Shown here piece by piece: positions 7,434 to 15,597 of a DNA stretch of 19,551 nt; the stretch's first letter is position 1; every line of letters begins with the position of its first letter. Below the pieces are notes generated by a model, which saw only the letters and a program-made list of their open reading frames with translations, did no database searches and was not told where the DNA came from. Position numbers and translations under genes: made by a program. This DNA comes from Candidatus Cloacimonadota bacterium (GTDB lineage: Bacteria; Cloacimonadota; Cloacimonadia; Cloacimonadales; TCS61). Location of the stretch: assembly GCA_029932755.1 (NCBI GenBank), contig JAOZPK010000036.1:1-19551 (forward strand). Reading direction: 5' to 3'.

Positions 7434-8176
7434 TGAGTATTTTTATACCAAAAATTACCGATATCATCGATATCATAATTGTTGCATTTATTTTATATAG
7501 AGTTTTCATTCTGTTAACGAAAAGCGGTGGCTATCAGATGTTATTGGGGTTGCTTGGAGTGTTCATAATATATTTAACCGCATCGTTATTAAAACTGAAT
7601 ATGATGACATCTATTTTGAAGGTTTTTAAAGATTATTGGATTATTATCTTCATTGTTCTATTCCAGTATGAGATCAGAAATTTATTTACCCGTGTTGCGC
7701 AGACTCATGACATGAAAACACTCTTTCAAAGTGCAAAAAAATCTTTCTATTCTCCACTTTTAAATGCAGTTTCTATCATGTCTTTTAGGAAAATAGGTGC
7801 TCTGATAATTATAGAAAATAAACGAAAACTAGATAATTATATCGAAAGCGGAGAGATTATCGATGCCCAGATCTCTGTAAAATTACTTCTGACTATTTTC
7901 AATAACAAAACAATTCTTCATGATGGTGCTGTGATAGTTAGAAATGAAAGATTGTATGCCGTAAAGGTTGTGCTGCCTCTTTCCGAAAGTGTGGAATATT
8001 CACAAAAACTTGGTACACGGCATTTGGCAGGTATAGGTGTAACAGAAAACACCGATTCTTTTTCTATAATCGTTTCGGAAGAGACCGGTAAAATATCGGT
8101 GGCAAAAAATGGAGTACTCTATAGTGAGCTTACAATTGACGAGCTTTCTCAAAGGATAAAGGATGAAACATCCTGA
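7433..8176 (+). CDS. cdaA: Diadenylate cyclase, CdaA type
   Basis: The enzyme makes the second messenger cyclic di-AMP from two ATP. The first 80 or so residues hold about three membrane helices, as in CdaA (DacA). The DAC domain covers residues about 95-235: IGALIIIENKRKLDNYIESG, Asp164-Gly165-Ala166 in LHDGAVIV, which is the DGA catalytic motif, and GTRHLAGIGVTE at 194-205. In the families I know the second motif is RHR; here the last Arg is Leu198, and the following residues are also altered. Otherwise the domain is well kept, so it is probably an active or lineage-specific variant rather than a decayed copy. AAGGGAAG at 7421-7428 is the ribosome binding site. It overlaps folP by 1 nt and coaE by 14 nt. 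No partner such as CdaR, GlmM or a c-di-AMP phosphodiesterase is seen nearby. Confidence 0.93.
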   Translation: MSIFIPKITDIIDIIIVAFILYRVFILLTKSGGYQMLLGLLGVFIIYLTASLLKLNMMTSILKVFKDYWIIIFIVLFQYEIRNLFTRVAQTHDMKTLFQSAKKSFYSPLLNAVSIMSFRKIGALIIIENKRKLDNYIESGEIIDAQISVKLLLTIFNNKTILHDGAVIVRNERLYAVKVVLPLSESVEYSQKLGTRHLAGIGVTENTDSFSIIVSEETGKISVAKNGVLYSELTIDELSQRIKDETS

Positions 8177-8795
8177 TAGACCATTTTTGGTTGCAATAAC
8201 AGGCGGGATTGCTTCAGGTAAATCAATTGTTTCTAAATGGTTTGAAGAGAAAAACTATCTAGTATTCTATGCTGATAAGATTGGGCATGAACTATTAAAC
8301 GATAAATATTTCAAAAATAAAATTGAAGATGTTTTCGGAAAAGATATTATAATTAATGGCTCTGTAGATCGAGCAAAACTTGGGAAAAATATTTTTAATT
8401 CGGCAAGCAAAAGAATACAATTGAATGAGGTTCTACATCCTGAGATCAGAAAGAGGATGCAGCAAATTATTAATACAAGTTCACAAGAAGTTCTTATATT
8501 TGAAATCCCATTACTTTTTGAAAATGGCTTACAAAAGGCATTTGATCTTACGATAAATATCTCAGCTCGAAATGAGATAAGAATAGAGAGAATAATTAAA
8601 AGAGATGGAATCACAAAAGATTCTGCTCAAAAAAGAATTAATTCCCAGATGTCGGAGTTAGACAAACAGAAGCTGGCAGATATCAATATTGTAAATGAAT
8701 CAGATCTGGATAATCTGTTTTTGCAATTACAGAGGCTTTTTCCACATTTGAAAAAACTAAAGAAGAAAGATATAAAAAAAATTATAGAATTATAG
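8163..8795 (+). CDS. coaE: Dephospho-CoA kinase
   Basis: CoaE phosphorylates the ribose 3' hydroxyl of dephospho-CoA, the final step of coenzyme A synthesis in the cytoplasm. The P-loop is GGIASGKS (residues 14-21), Asp38 in YADKIGHEL matches the conserved acidic site, LHPEIRKRM follows at about 91-99, and the C-terminal part has the lid and adenine elements KRDGITKDSAQKRINSQ and LADINIVN. A length of 210 residues is normal. The start lies inside the end of cdaA (14-nt overlap) with AAAGGA just upstream. The last 15 residues are unusually lysine-rich. Identification is firm. Confidence 0.95.
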   Translation: MKHPDRPFLVAITGGIASGKSIVSKWFEEKNYLVFYADKIGHELLNDKYFKNKIEDVFGKDIIINGSVDRAKLGKNIFNSASKRIQLNEVLHPEIRKRMQQIINTSSQEVLIFEIPLLFENGLQKAFDLTINISARNEIRIERIIKRDGITKDSAQKRINSQMSELDKQKLADINIVNESDLDNLFLQLQRLFPHLKKLKKKDIKKIIEL

Positions 8796-8802
8796 TAGAA
8801 AT

Positions 8803-8816
8803 TGGAGGTTATTTTG
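8803..8816 (+). promoter_or_regulatory. Strong RBS fixing a TTG start
   Basis: TTGGAGGT at 8803-8809 is a near-perfect Shine-Dalgarno sequence, 5 nt from a TTG codon at 8814-8816. An in-frame TTG at 8802 overlaps this element and so cannot use it. The first ATG further in would remove the signal anchor. The TTG at 8814 is therefore the likely start of the propeller protein. Confidence 0.7.
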
Positions 8817-11432
8817 AAACCTAGATTCATTGTATTTATAATAATAGTAATGCTTATTGTTGTCGGCACATTGTTATATAAACCTGTTCCTAAACATAAA
8901 AAGATCTCTCATCCGGAGTTTATTGAAACACCTCACGGGGAAAAAATTAAAAAAGAACCAAAAGCATTACCTAATGAATGGTTTGGCTACCAACGAGCTT
9001 ATCCTTATCATGAGATTAAGCATGAATATTATTTGGAAGGATTGCAGCAAGCTGCAGAATTACATGCTCAAACCAGGGGAAACCGTGAATATAGCTGGGA
9101 ATTAGCTGGCCCGATCAATGTGGGTGGTCGTATTACTGATCTTGCAATTCACCCATCCAACCCTGAAACCTGGTATGTAGGAGCAGCTTCAGGTGGAATT
9201 TATAAAACCACTGATGAGGGGATAAATTGGGAAAACATTTTCACCGAAGCACCTGTCATTTCTATTGGTGATCTGGCTATAGACCCTAATAATGAAGATA
9301 TAATATATGCTGGAACTGGAGAGGCAAATTCATCCAGCTTTAGTTTTATTGGTAATGGAATGTATAAATCTGTGAACGCAGGTGAAAGCTGGGAGCATAT
9401 CGGCTTGGAAAACTCAGCTTATATTGGCAGGATAATTGTAGATTATTCCAATTCTGAAAGAATATTTGTAGCAGCAACTGGAATGTTATTCAGCCCTAAT
9501 GAAGAACGTGGAATATATCGTAGTGATGATGGTGGATTGACTTGGGATAGAAAACTATTTGTCACTGATTCAACCGCGGCTGTAGATCTTGTCCAACATC
9601 CTACCAATCCGAACATTTTGTATGCTTCTATGTGGGAACGTATGAGGGGTAGAGAGTATCGTAGATCAGGAGGATTTTCGTCCGGTATCTATAAATCCAC
9701 TGATGGTGGAGATACTTGGGATGAACTGACTAATGGTCTTCCTAATCACGATGGTGTTGGGAGAATTGGCCTGACGATTGCTAAAAGTAATCCCGAAGTA
9801 TTATATGCATTTTATGATCAGCAGCCTGTTGGAAGTTATTCTTTCTTGGGAATATTCAAAACTACTGATGGAGGAGCAAGTTGGAATCAAACCAATGACG
9901 GTAACATTACCGACATGAATTCCAGTTTCGGTTGGTATTTTGGTCAGATCTATGTTGATCCTGCCAATGAAAATAGGGTGTATGCAATGGGAGTAGCTCT
10001 TTGTAGAACCGAAAATGGTGGTGATAGCTGGCAAATAATTGCAGATTATGGAAATATGGATGAAATACACGTAGATCATCATGCCATGATCATTGATGAA
10101 TTTACAGGTAGAATTGTAGAAGGGAATGATGGCGGATTATATACGAGCTATGATTATGGTAATAGCTGGAATAAAATTGATAATATCCCACTAACGCAGT
10201 TTTATGCGATAGAGATGGACTTCCTGAATCCGGAAAGAATTTATGGTGGTACACAGGATAACAGCACGATCAGAACTATGACCGGTGCTTTGGATGACTG
10301 GGAAGTGATCTTGGGTGGAGACGGATTCTACTGTAAAGTTGATCACACAAATCCCAATATGATTTTTGCTGAATACCAATGGGGGAATTTATATAGATCT
10401 ACAAATGGTGGTGACTGGTTTGAATATATAGCAGGTCAGATGGACTATGATCGGAAAAACTGGTCTTCTCCACTTGCTATGCATCCTGTAGATCCCACAA
10501 TTCTTTATTTTGGTACTTACAGAGTTTGGAAAACAACCAATAGTGGTGATTATTGGACTGCTGTAAGTAACGATCTGACAGATGGTGATAACGGTACCAG
10601 TTATCACACTATTTCTACAATTGCAGTGAATCCGAATTATCCCAATGTGGTAATTACCGGTACAGATGATGGGAATGTGCATGTTTCTACCGATGACGGA
10701 AATAATTGGTCAGACGTTACAGCAGGATTACCGAATCGCTGGATAACTAGAGTTGCTGGAGATCCATTTGATATGAATACAATCTATGTAACTGTTTCCG
10801 GTTTTCGCTGGGATGAGTCTTATCCTCATGTTTATAAATCTACAGATCTCGGACAAAATTGGATAGAAATATCTTCCAACCTTCCACAATTACCAATTAA
10901 TTGTATTATTCTTGATCCTGAAGTTCCAAACCGAATTTTTATTGGTTCAGATGCAGGGGTATTTTTTACTGAAAACGGAGGAAGTGAATGGCAAAGCCTT
11001 TCTGATGGATTGCCTAATGTACCGGTTATCGATATGCTTATTCACAACCCAACCAGGACGTTGTTACTTGGAACTTATGGTTGCTCTGCCTATACCATGG
11101 ACTTGAATGATTTAAATACAGGCATAGCAGAAGAAATTGTAACTGTTGGAGTAGATTTACTCCAGAATTATCCTAATCCGTTCAACCCAGAAACGACAAT
11201 ATCTTTCAATCTACAGAGATCAGTTTATCAAGCAGAAATTGAGATATTCAATATAAAAGGGCAAAAGGTAAAGACATTGAATGTTGTAGATCCTGTTTCA
11301 AATTCGGTGAATAAGGTTGTGTGGAACAGTAAAGATGATAATAGTAATAAGGTTGCAAGTGGAACTTATTTATATAGATTAAAGTTAGATGATCGGGTTG
11401 TAGCAACGAAGAAAATGATTTTGATCAAATAA
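8814..11432 (+). CDS. Secreted Asp-box (sortilin/BNR-like) beta-propeller protein with C-terminal sorting domain
   Basis: The product is about 872 residues. A hydrophobic N-terminal helix (about 4-20) acts as signal or anchor. The bulk, about 90-770, is a beta-propeller with twelve recognisable Asp-box motifs (S/TxDxGxxW type): TTDEGINW, SVNAGESW, SDDGGLTW, STDGGDTW, TTDGGASW, TENGGDSW, SYDYGNSW, STNGGDWF, TTNSGDYW, STDDGNNW, STDLGQNW and TENGGSEW. This repeat family includes sortilin/Vps10 propellers, sialidases and xyloglucanases; I see no glycosidase active site I would vouch for. Residues about 778-872 are a sorting domain of the FlgD-like/type IX kind, with QNYPNPFNPETTISFNL, IFNIKGQKVKTL, SGTYLYRLKL and a Lys-rich end. 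It is probably exported and surface-displayed or released. It lies 18 nt after coaE, so it is probably the last gene of that run. Function is unknown: binding, scaffolding or hydrolysis are all possible. Confidence 0.85.
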   Translation: MKPRFIVFIIIVMLIVVGTLLYKPVPKHKKISHPEFIETPHGEKIKKEPKALPNEWFGYQRAYPYHEIKHEYYLEGLQQAAELHAQTRGNREYSWELAGPINVGGRITDLAIHPSNPETWYVGAASGGIYKTTDEGINWENIFTEAPVISIGDLAIDPNNEDIIYAGTGEANSSSFSFIGNGMYKSVNAGESWEHIGLENSAYIGRIIVDYSNSERIFVAATGMLFSPNEERGIYRSDDGGLTWDRKLFVTDSTAAVDLVQHPTNPNILYASMWERMRGREYRRSGGFSSGIYKSTDGGDTWDELTNGLPNHDGVGRIGLTIAKSNPEVLYAFYDQQPVGSYSFLGIFKTTDGGASWNQTNDGNITDMNSSFGWYFGQIYVDPANENRVYAMGVALCRTENGGDSWQIIADYGNMDEIHVDHHAMIIDEFTGRIVEGNDGGLYTSYDYGNSWNKIDNIPLTQFYAIEMDFLNPERIYGGTQDNSTIRTMTGALDDWEVILGGDGFYCKVDHTNPNMIFAEYQWGNLYRSTNGGDWFEYIAGQMDYDRKNWSSPLAMHPVDPTILYFGTYRVWKTTNSGDYWTAVSNDLTDGDNGTSYHTISTIAVNPNYPNVVITGTDDGNVHVSTDDGNNWSDVTAGLPNRWITRVAGDPFDMNTIYVTVSGFRWDESYPHVYKSTDLGQNWIEISSNLPQLPINCIILDPEVPNRIFIGSDAGVFFTENGGSEWQSLSDGLPNVPVIDMLIHNPTRTLLLGTYGCSAYTMDLNDLNTGIAEEIVTVGVDLLQNYPNPFNPETTISFNLQRSVYQAEIEIFNIKGQKVKTLNVVDPVSNSVNKVVWNSKDDNSNKVASGTYLYRLKLDDRVVATKKMILIK

Positions 11433-11480
11433 TTGTTGGATGTTAAATTAAGTGAGTAAAATATCTTTTTACTTAAGTAT

Positions 11481-11508
11481 TTGACATAAAATCAACTTAA
11501 TCTATAAA
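11481..11508 (+). promoter_or_regulatory. Sigma70-like promoter for the small secreted protein
   Basis: TTGACA (11481-11486) and TATAAA (11503-11508) are separated by 16 bp, the best promoter match in the window. Transcription would begin near 11515, about 12 nt before the ATG at 11527, just upstream of AGAGG (11517-11521). Confidence 0.6.
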
Positions 11509-11526
11509 AGGTAACGAGAGGTAACT

Positions 11527-11955
11527 ATGAAGAAAATAATGTTAATAGCTTTATTGATTTTGGCGTTCAATCTAAATGCCGAAATAATAAACAGTGCATT
11601 TACTCCGGAATTATTAACGCCATCAATGATAAATATGAACAATTTTACGATAAATCATTCAATGTCGTTCAGCAGCAGTATCTCTTCTAATAGTCAGAGT
11701 GCCTATGAATCAATATATACAAATCATCTTAACTATAAATTTAACTCTAAATTAAATCTAAAAGTAGATTTGAATTTTATTAATTATGGTTCTGCAACGT
11801 ATCAAGGTGGGATAGAATTTGATGGTAATAATGATAATACTTCGAGAATTTTACCAAATTTTCAATTGAATTATAATCCTTCTGAAAATGTAAAATTTAT
11901 AATTGAATTCAAACAATACAATTCACCTTTTGAAAGAAATAGTCTATTTGATTAA
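11527..11955 (+). CDS. Small secreted, beta-rich protein of unknown function
   Basis: The 142-residue product begins with a clear signal peptide: MKKIMLIALLILAFNLNA, with cleavage likely after Ala18. The mature part has no Cys and alternates short hydrophobic and polar stretches in the manner of beta-strands, e.g. NHSMSFSSSISSN, IYTNHLNYKFNSKLNLKVDL, LPNFQLNYNPSENVKFIIEF. The shape suggests a periplasmic or outer-membrane-associated beta protein. The NHSMSFS...YTNHLNY...LNLKVDL pattern resembles small conserved secreted proteins I associate with Cloacimonadota, Marinimicrobia and KSB1-like genomes, but that is memory, not a search. It has its own promoter and AGAGG ribosome site, and its stop is 6 nt from that of the convergent HD-GYP gene. 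No function is proposed. Confidence 0.75.
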   Translation: MKKIMLIALLILAFNLNAEIINSAFTPELLTPSMINMNNFTINHSMSFSSSISSNSQSAYESIYTNHLNYKFNSKLNLKVDLNFINYGSATYQGGIEFDGNNDNTSRILPNFQLNYNPSENVKFIIEFKQYNSPFERNSLFD

Positions 11956-11961
11956 GAAATT

Positions 11962-13983
11962 CTAAATAATATCAGCAGGGGCTTTAGGAAATTTGTAACC
12001 TTTTTCTCTAAATAATGATAAACATACATCTGTAACTTCTGGATCATATAAAATATTTCTGTTTTTTTCAATCTCTTCTAATGCGATATTGATTCCTAAT
12101 GAAGGTCTGTAGGGTCGATGAGAAGACATCGCTTCAATAACATCTGCTACTGCCAAAATCCGTGCTTTCATGAGTATCTCTTCACCTTTTAATCCATTTG
12201 GATACGAAGATCCATCATATCGTTCCTGATGCTGAAGGACTATTTCGGCAATTGGCCATGGAAATTCAATAGATCTTAAAATATCATAACCTGTTTGCGG
12301 ATGCATCTTTATTAAATTAAATTCGGGTTCTGTAAGTTTTCCGGGTTTACTCAGAATTTCTGCAGGAATATTTATTTTCCCAATATCATGAACGAGTGCA
12401 GCTAATTTAATTCCGTTGATTTTATCTTCTGAAAAATTCATTTCCTTTGCAATTGCCGAAGCAAGATCAGAAACACGTCGTTGATGACCGGCAGTATATG
12501 GGTCACGCATCTCAACTGCTTGAACTAATCCTTCCACTGTTTCTTCAAGGATACGTTGTAATTTGCTGTAACTATTTTTTAATTTTTCTTCAGCATTCTT
12601 TAGATTCGTGATATCAATATTTACACCAGCGTGGTATTTTATGTTATTCTTATCAATAAACTCCAGCATTCTATCTTCGATCCAGATGTAAGAATCATCA
12701 GCTTTTTTGACCCTAAACCATGATGTAAGTAACCCTTTTTTTCCAGCTTTTTCCCATTCCGAATATTTTTGATTAATATACTCTTTATCATCCGGATGAA
12801 TTAGAGAAGTAAATTTATTTTTATCATTAATAAAATCTTCTGCAGGATATCCCAACATCTCTTTAATGTTTTGTGAAACAAATTCTTTAGCTCCTCCCGT
12901 CTCATATAAAATAATATTTGGAACATTATCTAATATTGTTTCCAGCCGGAATTGGGTTTTAGCCAGGTTTTTTGATGCTAGTTTTTCTTTAGAAATATCC
13001 GTAATGATACCATCCTGATATATACAAATACCAGAATTATCGTGGATAGTATGAATATTCAATAAACACCAAAGTTTCTCACCATTTTTCTTTTGCAGTT
13101 CTACCTCGTAATTACGAATACTATTCTCTTTTTCTAAAATCGAGATCAGTTGATTCCTACTTTTTTCATTAGTATATAATTCGCTAACAGATGTAGAGAG
13201 GAATTCTTGTTCAGAATCAAAACCAAACATCGAGACAATTGCTGGATTAGCAGATATAAATTTTCCCTCAGGTGTAGCCCTGAATAATCCAACGGGCACA
13301 TTAGAGCGTAGATTCATGAATTTTCTGTCGCTTTCTTCTTTTGCTTTTTCAGCCGAAGTACGTTCAAGTACTTCATGTTGAAATTTCTGATAATTTTGTG
13401 CATTTTTAATAGTTGTTGTAACATAATTTGCAAAAGTATCAAGTAAATTCAGGTCATTCTCAGAAAAATAGGGACCGATCTTGTTTAAACAAATAGCACC
13501 AAGTACTTCATTATTATAGATAAAAGGAGAGGCAATAATTCTTTCTTCTTCTTCTTCTGTAGTGCCGGGAATTTGAAATCCATTTTCATTAGGTCCGGCA
13601 TCGTTGAACATTATACTTTTTTTTGTTTTCACAACTTTTCCGGTGAAGCTTGAATTAATATCCAAAGGTGTTGCCATAATCTCTTTTTCATAAACGGGAT
13701 CAATTACGAATTGTGGAAGTAATTCTTTCCCATCTTCCGAAAGAAGGTATATTGCACATCCATAAGAGTTAAGATGGTTCATTATACCAATTGCAATTCT
13801 TTGGAATACTTCATTCAAATCTAGGCTGGAATTGATGTATTTTGAAGTTTCTAAAATTAATTGTAATTCATGATTTTTTCTTTGTAGCTCTTCTTCGATC
13901 TTTCTCCGGTCATTAATCTCATTTTGTAATTTATTATTAAGTTCTTCCAGATGCGGATTATTTTCTTTAGTTGTGTTTACCAT
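11962..13983 (-). CDS. GAF-PAS-PAS-HD-GYP signalling protein
   Basis: This soluble sensor has a cyclic di-GMP phosphodiesterase-type output. An N-terminal coiled coil (about 10-45) is followed by a GAF domain (about 55-195), two PAS domains (about 222-335 and 345-465; the second ends HAGVNIDITNLKNAEEKL), a helix and an HD-GYP domain (about 480-660). The HD-GYP part shows RDPYTAGHQRR (His500), LVHDIGK (His532-Asp533), MHPQTGYDIL (His561), and AVADVIEAM (Asp614). The signature HHExxDGxGYP reads HQERYDGSSYP at 585-595: Gln586 replaces a His that binds metal in characterised enzymes, and Ser593 replaces the Gly of GYP. Activity may be altered. No membrane segment is seen, so the signal is cytoplasmic, perhaps a small ligand or redox state sensed by GAF/PAS. 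It is 13 nt downstream of the receiver-PAS gene, surely co-transcribed. Confidence 0.88.
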   Translation of the reverse strand: MVNTTKENNPHLEELNNKLQNEINDRRKIEEELQRKNHELQLILETSKYINSSLDLNEVFQRIAIGIMNHLNSYGCAIYLLSEDGKELLPQFVIDPVYEKEIMATPLDINSSFTGKVVKTKKSIMFNDAGPNENGFQIPGTTEEEEERIIASPFIYNNEVLGAICLNKIGPYFSENDLNLLDTFANYVTTTIKNAQNYQKFQHEVLERTSAEKAKEESDRKFMNLRSNVPVGLFRATPEGKFISANPAIVSMFGFDSEQEFLSTSVSELYTNEKSRNQLISILEKENSIRNYEVELQKKNGEKLWCLLNIHTIHDNSGICIYQDGIITDISKEKLASKNLAKTQFRLETILDNVPNIILYETGGAKEFVSQNIKEMLGYPAEDFINDKNKFTSLIHPDDKEYINQKYSEWEKAGKKGLLTSWFRVKKADDSYIWIEDRMLEFIDKNNIKYHAGVNIDITNLKNAEEKLKNSYSKLQRILEETVEGLVQAVEMRDPYTAGHQRRVSDLASAIAKEMNFSEDKINGIKLAALVHDIGKINIPAEILSKPGKLTEPEFNLIKMHPQTGYDILRSIEFPWPIAEIVLQHQERYDGSSYPNGLKGEEILMKARILAVADVIEAMSSHRPYRPSLGINIALEEIEKNRNILYDPEVTDVCLSLFREKGYKFPKAPADII

Positions 13984-13996
13984 ATCTATATTATTA

Positions 13997-15499
13997 TCAA
14001 CCTATAATATTCGTTGTTTCCCGAATTGTAGCTTGAATAAATGATTTACAATTTAATTTAAAGCTACTCAACCAAACCTGAGCAGTGAATGCTTTTCCGT
14101 TCTTCTTATTATATATCCATTCAAATTTTATATTCCCATTTTTAATGGTTTGAGCAATATATGCTTCAGATGTTTCCCGAGATGGCTTTTTGTTTGCTTG
14201 CATCAAAGGTGATACATCAGCAGGTTTCAAATTTAAAAGTTCAGCTTTCTTTGTGTAACCAAATAATTTTAAAGCAGCATTGTTACAATCAATTAGACCA
14301 TTCTCATCCTGCAAGATCACAGCATCAATTGAAGATTCAAATAATTTGCGAAACCTCAATTCATATTCTTGACGTGCAATTTCACTTTCTCTTTGTTCAG
14401 TTACGTTTTTTAATGATCCAATAATTCTAACTTTACTTGAATCATCATCTTCAATTATCTTAGCATTGATTGTACCGGTTAATAGTGTTTTATCTTTATC
14501 TTCTAAAATAATCTCATAATCAGTAACATGTCCTTCTTTTGTTAATTTTGTTAGGAAAAGATCATGCTGATTCTCATCAAAATACAAATCATACATAGAT
14601 GTTCCAATTAACTCTTTACGTGTATAACTTGAGTTCTGTTCTATAGAAGGACTGATTTCCAGAATTGTTCCGTCAAATTCGATTTCATAGTAAACATCTT
14701 GTATATTCTCGAAAATTCGAGTATAACTGTCCATTGTCCGTTTTAATTTTAACTGAGCCATTTTCTTTTCAGTAATATCATTAAAGATACCAAATGTACC
14801 GATAAATTTATTATTATTGAATCTTGGACTGCCAATGATATTTAAAAAGCGTTTTCTACCATCTTTGCGAATAATTTCTAATTCATACCGTGAAGATTTA
14901 TTTTCTTTTCTTAATTTAAGATGTTTATGTACTTTTCCCAAGTTGTATTTATTAAGATAATCTGATAAATTCGTATCTTCAAAATCACTTATTACACCCC
15001 CGAAGATTTTTGCACCAGCTTCATTAATGAAGGTAAAATAGTCTTCGATATCGAACGTACAAATACCTTCATCGGTTGTTTCTACAAGAGTACGAAATTT
15101 AGCTTCACTCTCTCTTAATTTTTGTTCCATTTGATGTTTGAAAAAAGCCATTTGTATTGTTGCAACAAGTTCTCTTTCCCTGAATGGTTTGATAAGATAT
15201 CCAAAAGGTCCAGTAGCTTTTGCTTTTTCAATAATATCTTTATCAGAATAAGCTGTAAGGTATATGACTGGAATATCCAAATCAATAATTTTCTCTGCAA
15301 CTTCAATACCATTAAGCTTATCTTTTAGCATAATGTCCAAAAGAATTAAGTCTGGATGTACCTTGTTAATTAATTTGATAGCAGCTTCACCAGTTGAAAT
15401 TGCCTCTGGAACTTCGTAATCGTAACTCTGTAAAATCTTTCTGATATCTTCTGCAACTACTGCTTCATCTTCAACAACTAAAATTTGTTTTTTACACAT
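13997..15499 (-). CDS. Response regulator: receiver domain plus three PAS domains
   Basis: Residues 1 to about 120 are a CheY-like receiver with all key residues: acidic pair Glu10-Asp11 in VVEDEAV, phospho-acceptor Asp55 in LILLDIML, Thr82 in YLTAYSD and Lys104 in YLIKPF. Three PAS domains follow at about 131-250, 253-372 and 380-500, the first two ending in the usual FNDITEKK and KNVTEQRE. There is no histidine kinase, DNA-binding, GGDEF or HD domain after them, so the output must pass to another protein. The HD-GYP gene 13 nt downstream is the obvious candidate. No cognate kinase is in the window. AAGGAAT lies about 7 nt upstream of the ATG. A DNA-binding or kinase domain was looked for and not found, and the stop is genuine within the window. 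Confidence 0.9.
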   Translation of the reverse strand: MCKKQILVVEDEAVVAEDIRKILQSYDYEVPEAISTGEAAIKLINKVHPDLILLDIMLKDKLNGIEVAEKIIDLDIPVIYLTAYSDKDIIEKAKATGPFGYLIKPFRERELVATIQMAFFKHQMEQKLRESEAKFRTLVETTDEGICTFDIEDYFTFINEAGAKIFGGVISDFEDTNLSDYLNKYNLGKVHKHLKLRKENKSSRYELEIIRKDGRKRFLNIIGSPRFNNNKFIGTFGIFNDITEKKMAQLKLKRTMDSYTRIFENIQDVYYEIEFDGTILEISPSIEQNSSYTRKELIGTSMYDLYFDENQHDLFLTKLTKEGHVTDYEIILEDKDKTLLTGTINAKIIEDDDSSKVRIIGSLKNVTEQRESEIARQEYELRFRKLFESSIDAVILQDENGLIDCNNAALKLFGYTKKAELLNLKPADVSPLMQANKKPSRETSEAYIAQTIKNGNIKFEWIYNKKNGKAFTAQVWLSSFKLNCKSFIQATIRETTNIIG

Positions 15500-15537
15500 A
15501 ATAGATATTCCTTTAATATAAAAAAATTATTTTACAA

Positions 15538-15566
15538 AATTAATTAAATAACTTTGTTTCTGTCAA
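15538..15566 (-). promoter_or_regulatory. Possible promoter of the receiver-PAS/HD-GYP operon
   Basis: On the minus strand TTGACA (15561-15566) is followed after 17 bp by TTAATT (15538-15543), a poor -10. The 98-bp AT-rich spacer (15500-15597) is the only gap before this two-gene unit, and no terminator-like hairpin follows the upstream gene, so read-through is also possible. Confidence 0.4.
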
Positions 15567-15597
15567 GTGGAATAATTATCTCAGAAAACAATATTAT

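Noticed and set aside
8267..8614. 115-codon minus-strand frame inside coaE
   Set aside because: Antisense shadow of a firmly identified gene.
11453..11475. Hairpin after the propeller gene (TGAGTAAAA/TTTTACTTA)
   Set aside because: The stem contains one G-C and one G-T pair and is otherwise A-T, and no T-run follows it; too weak to call a terminator.
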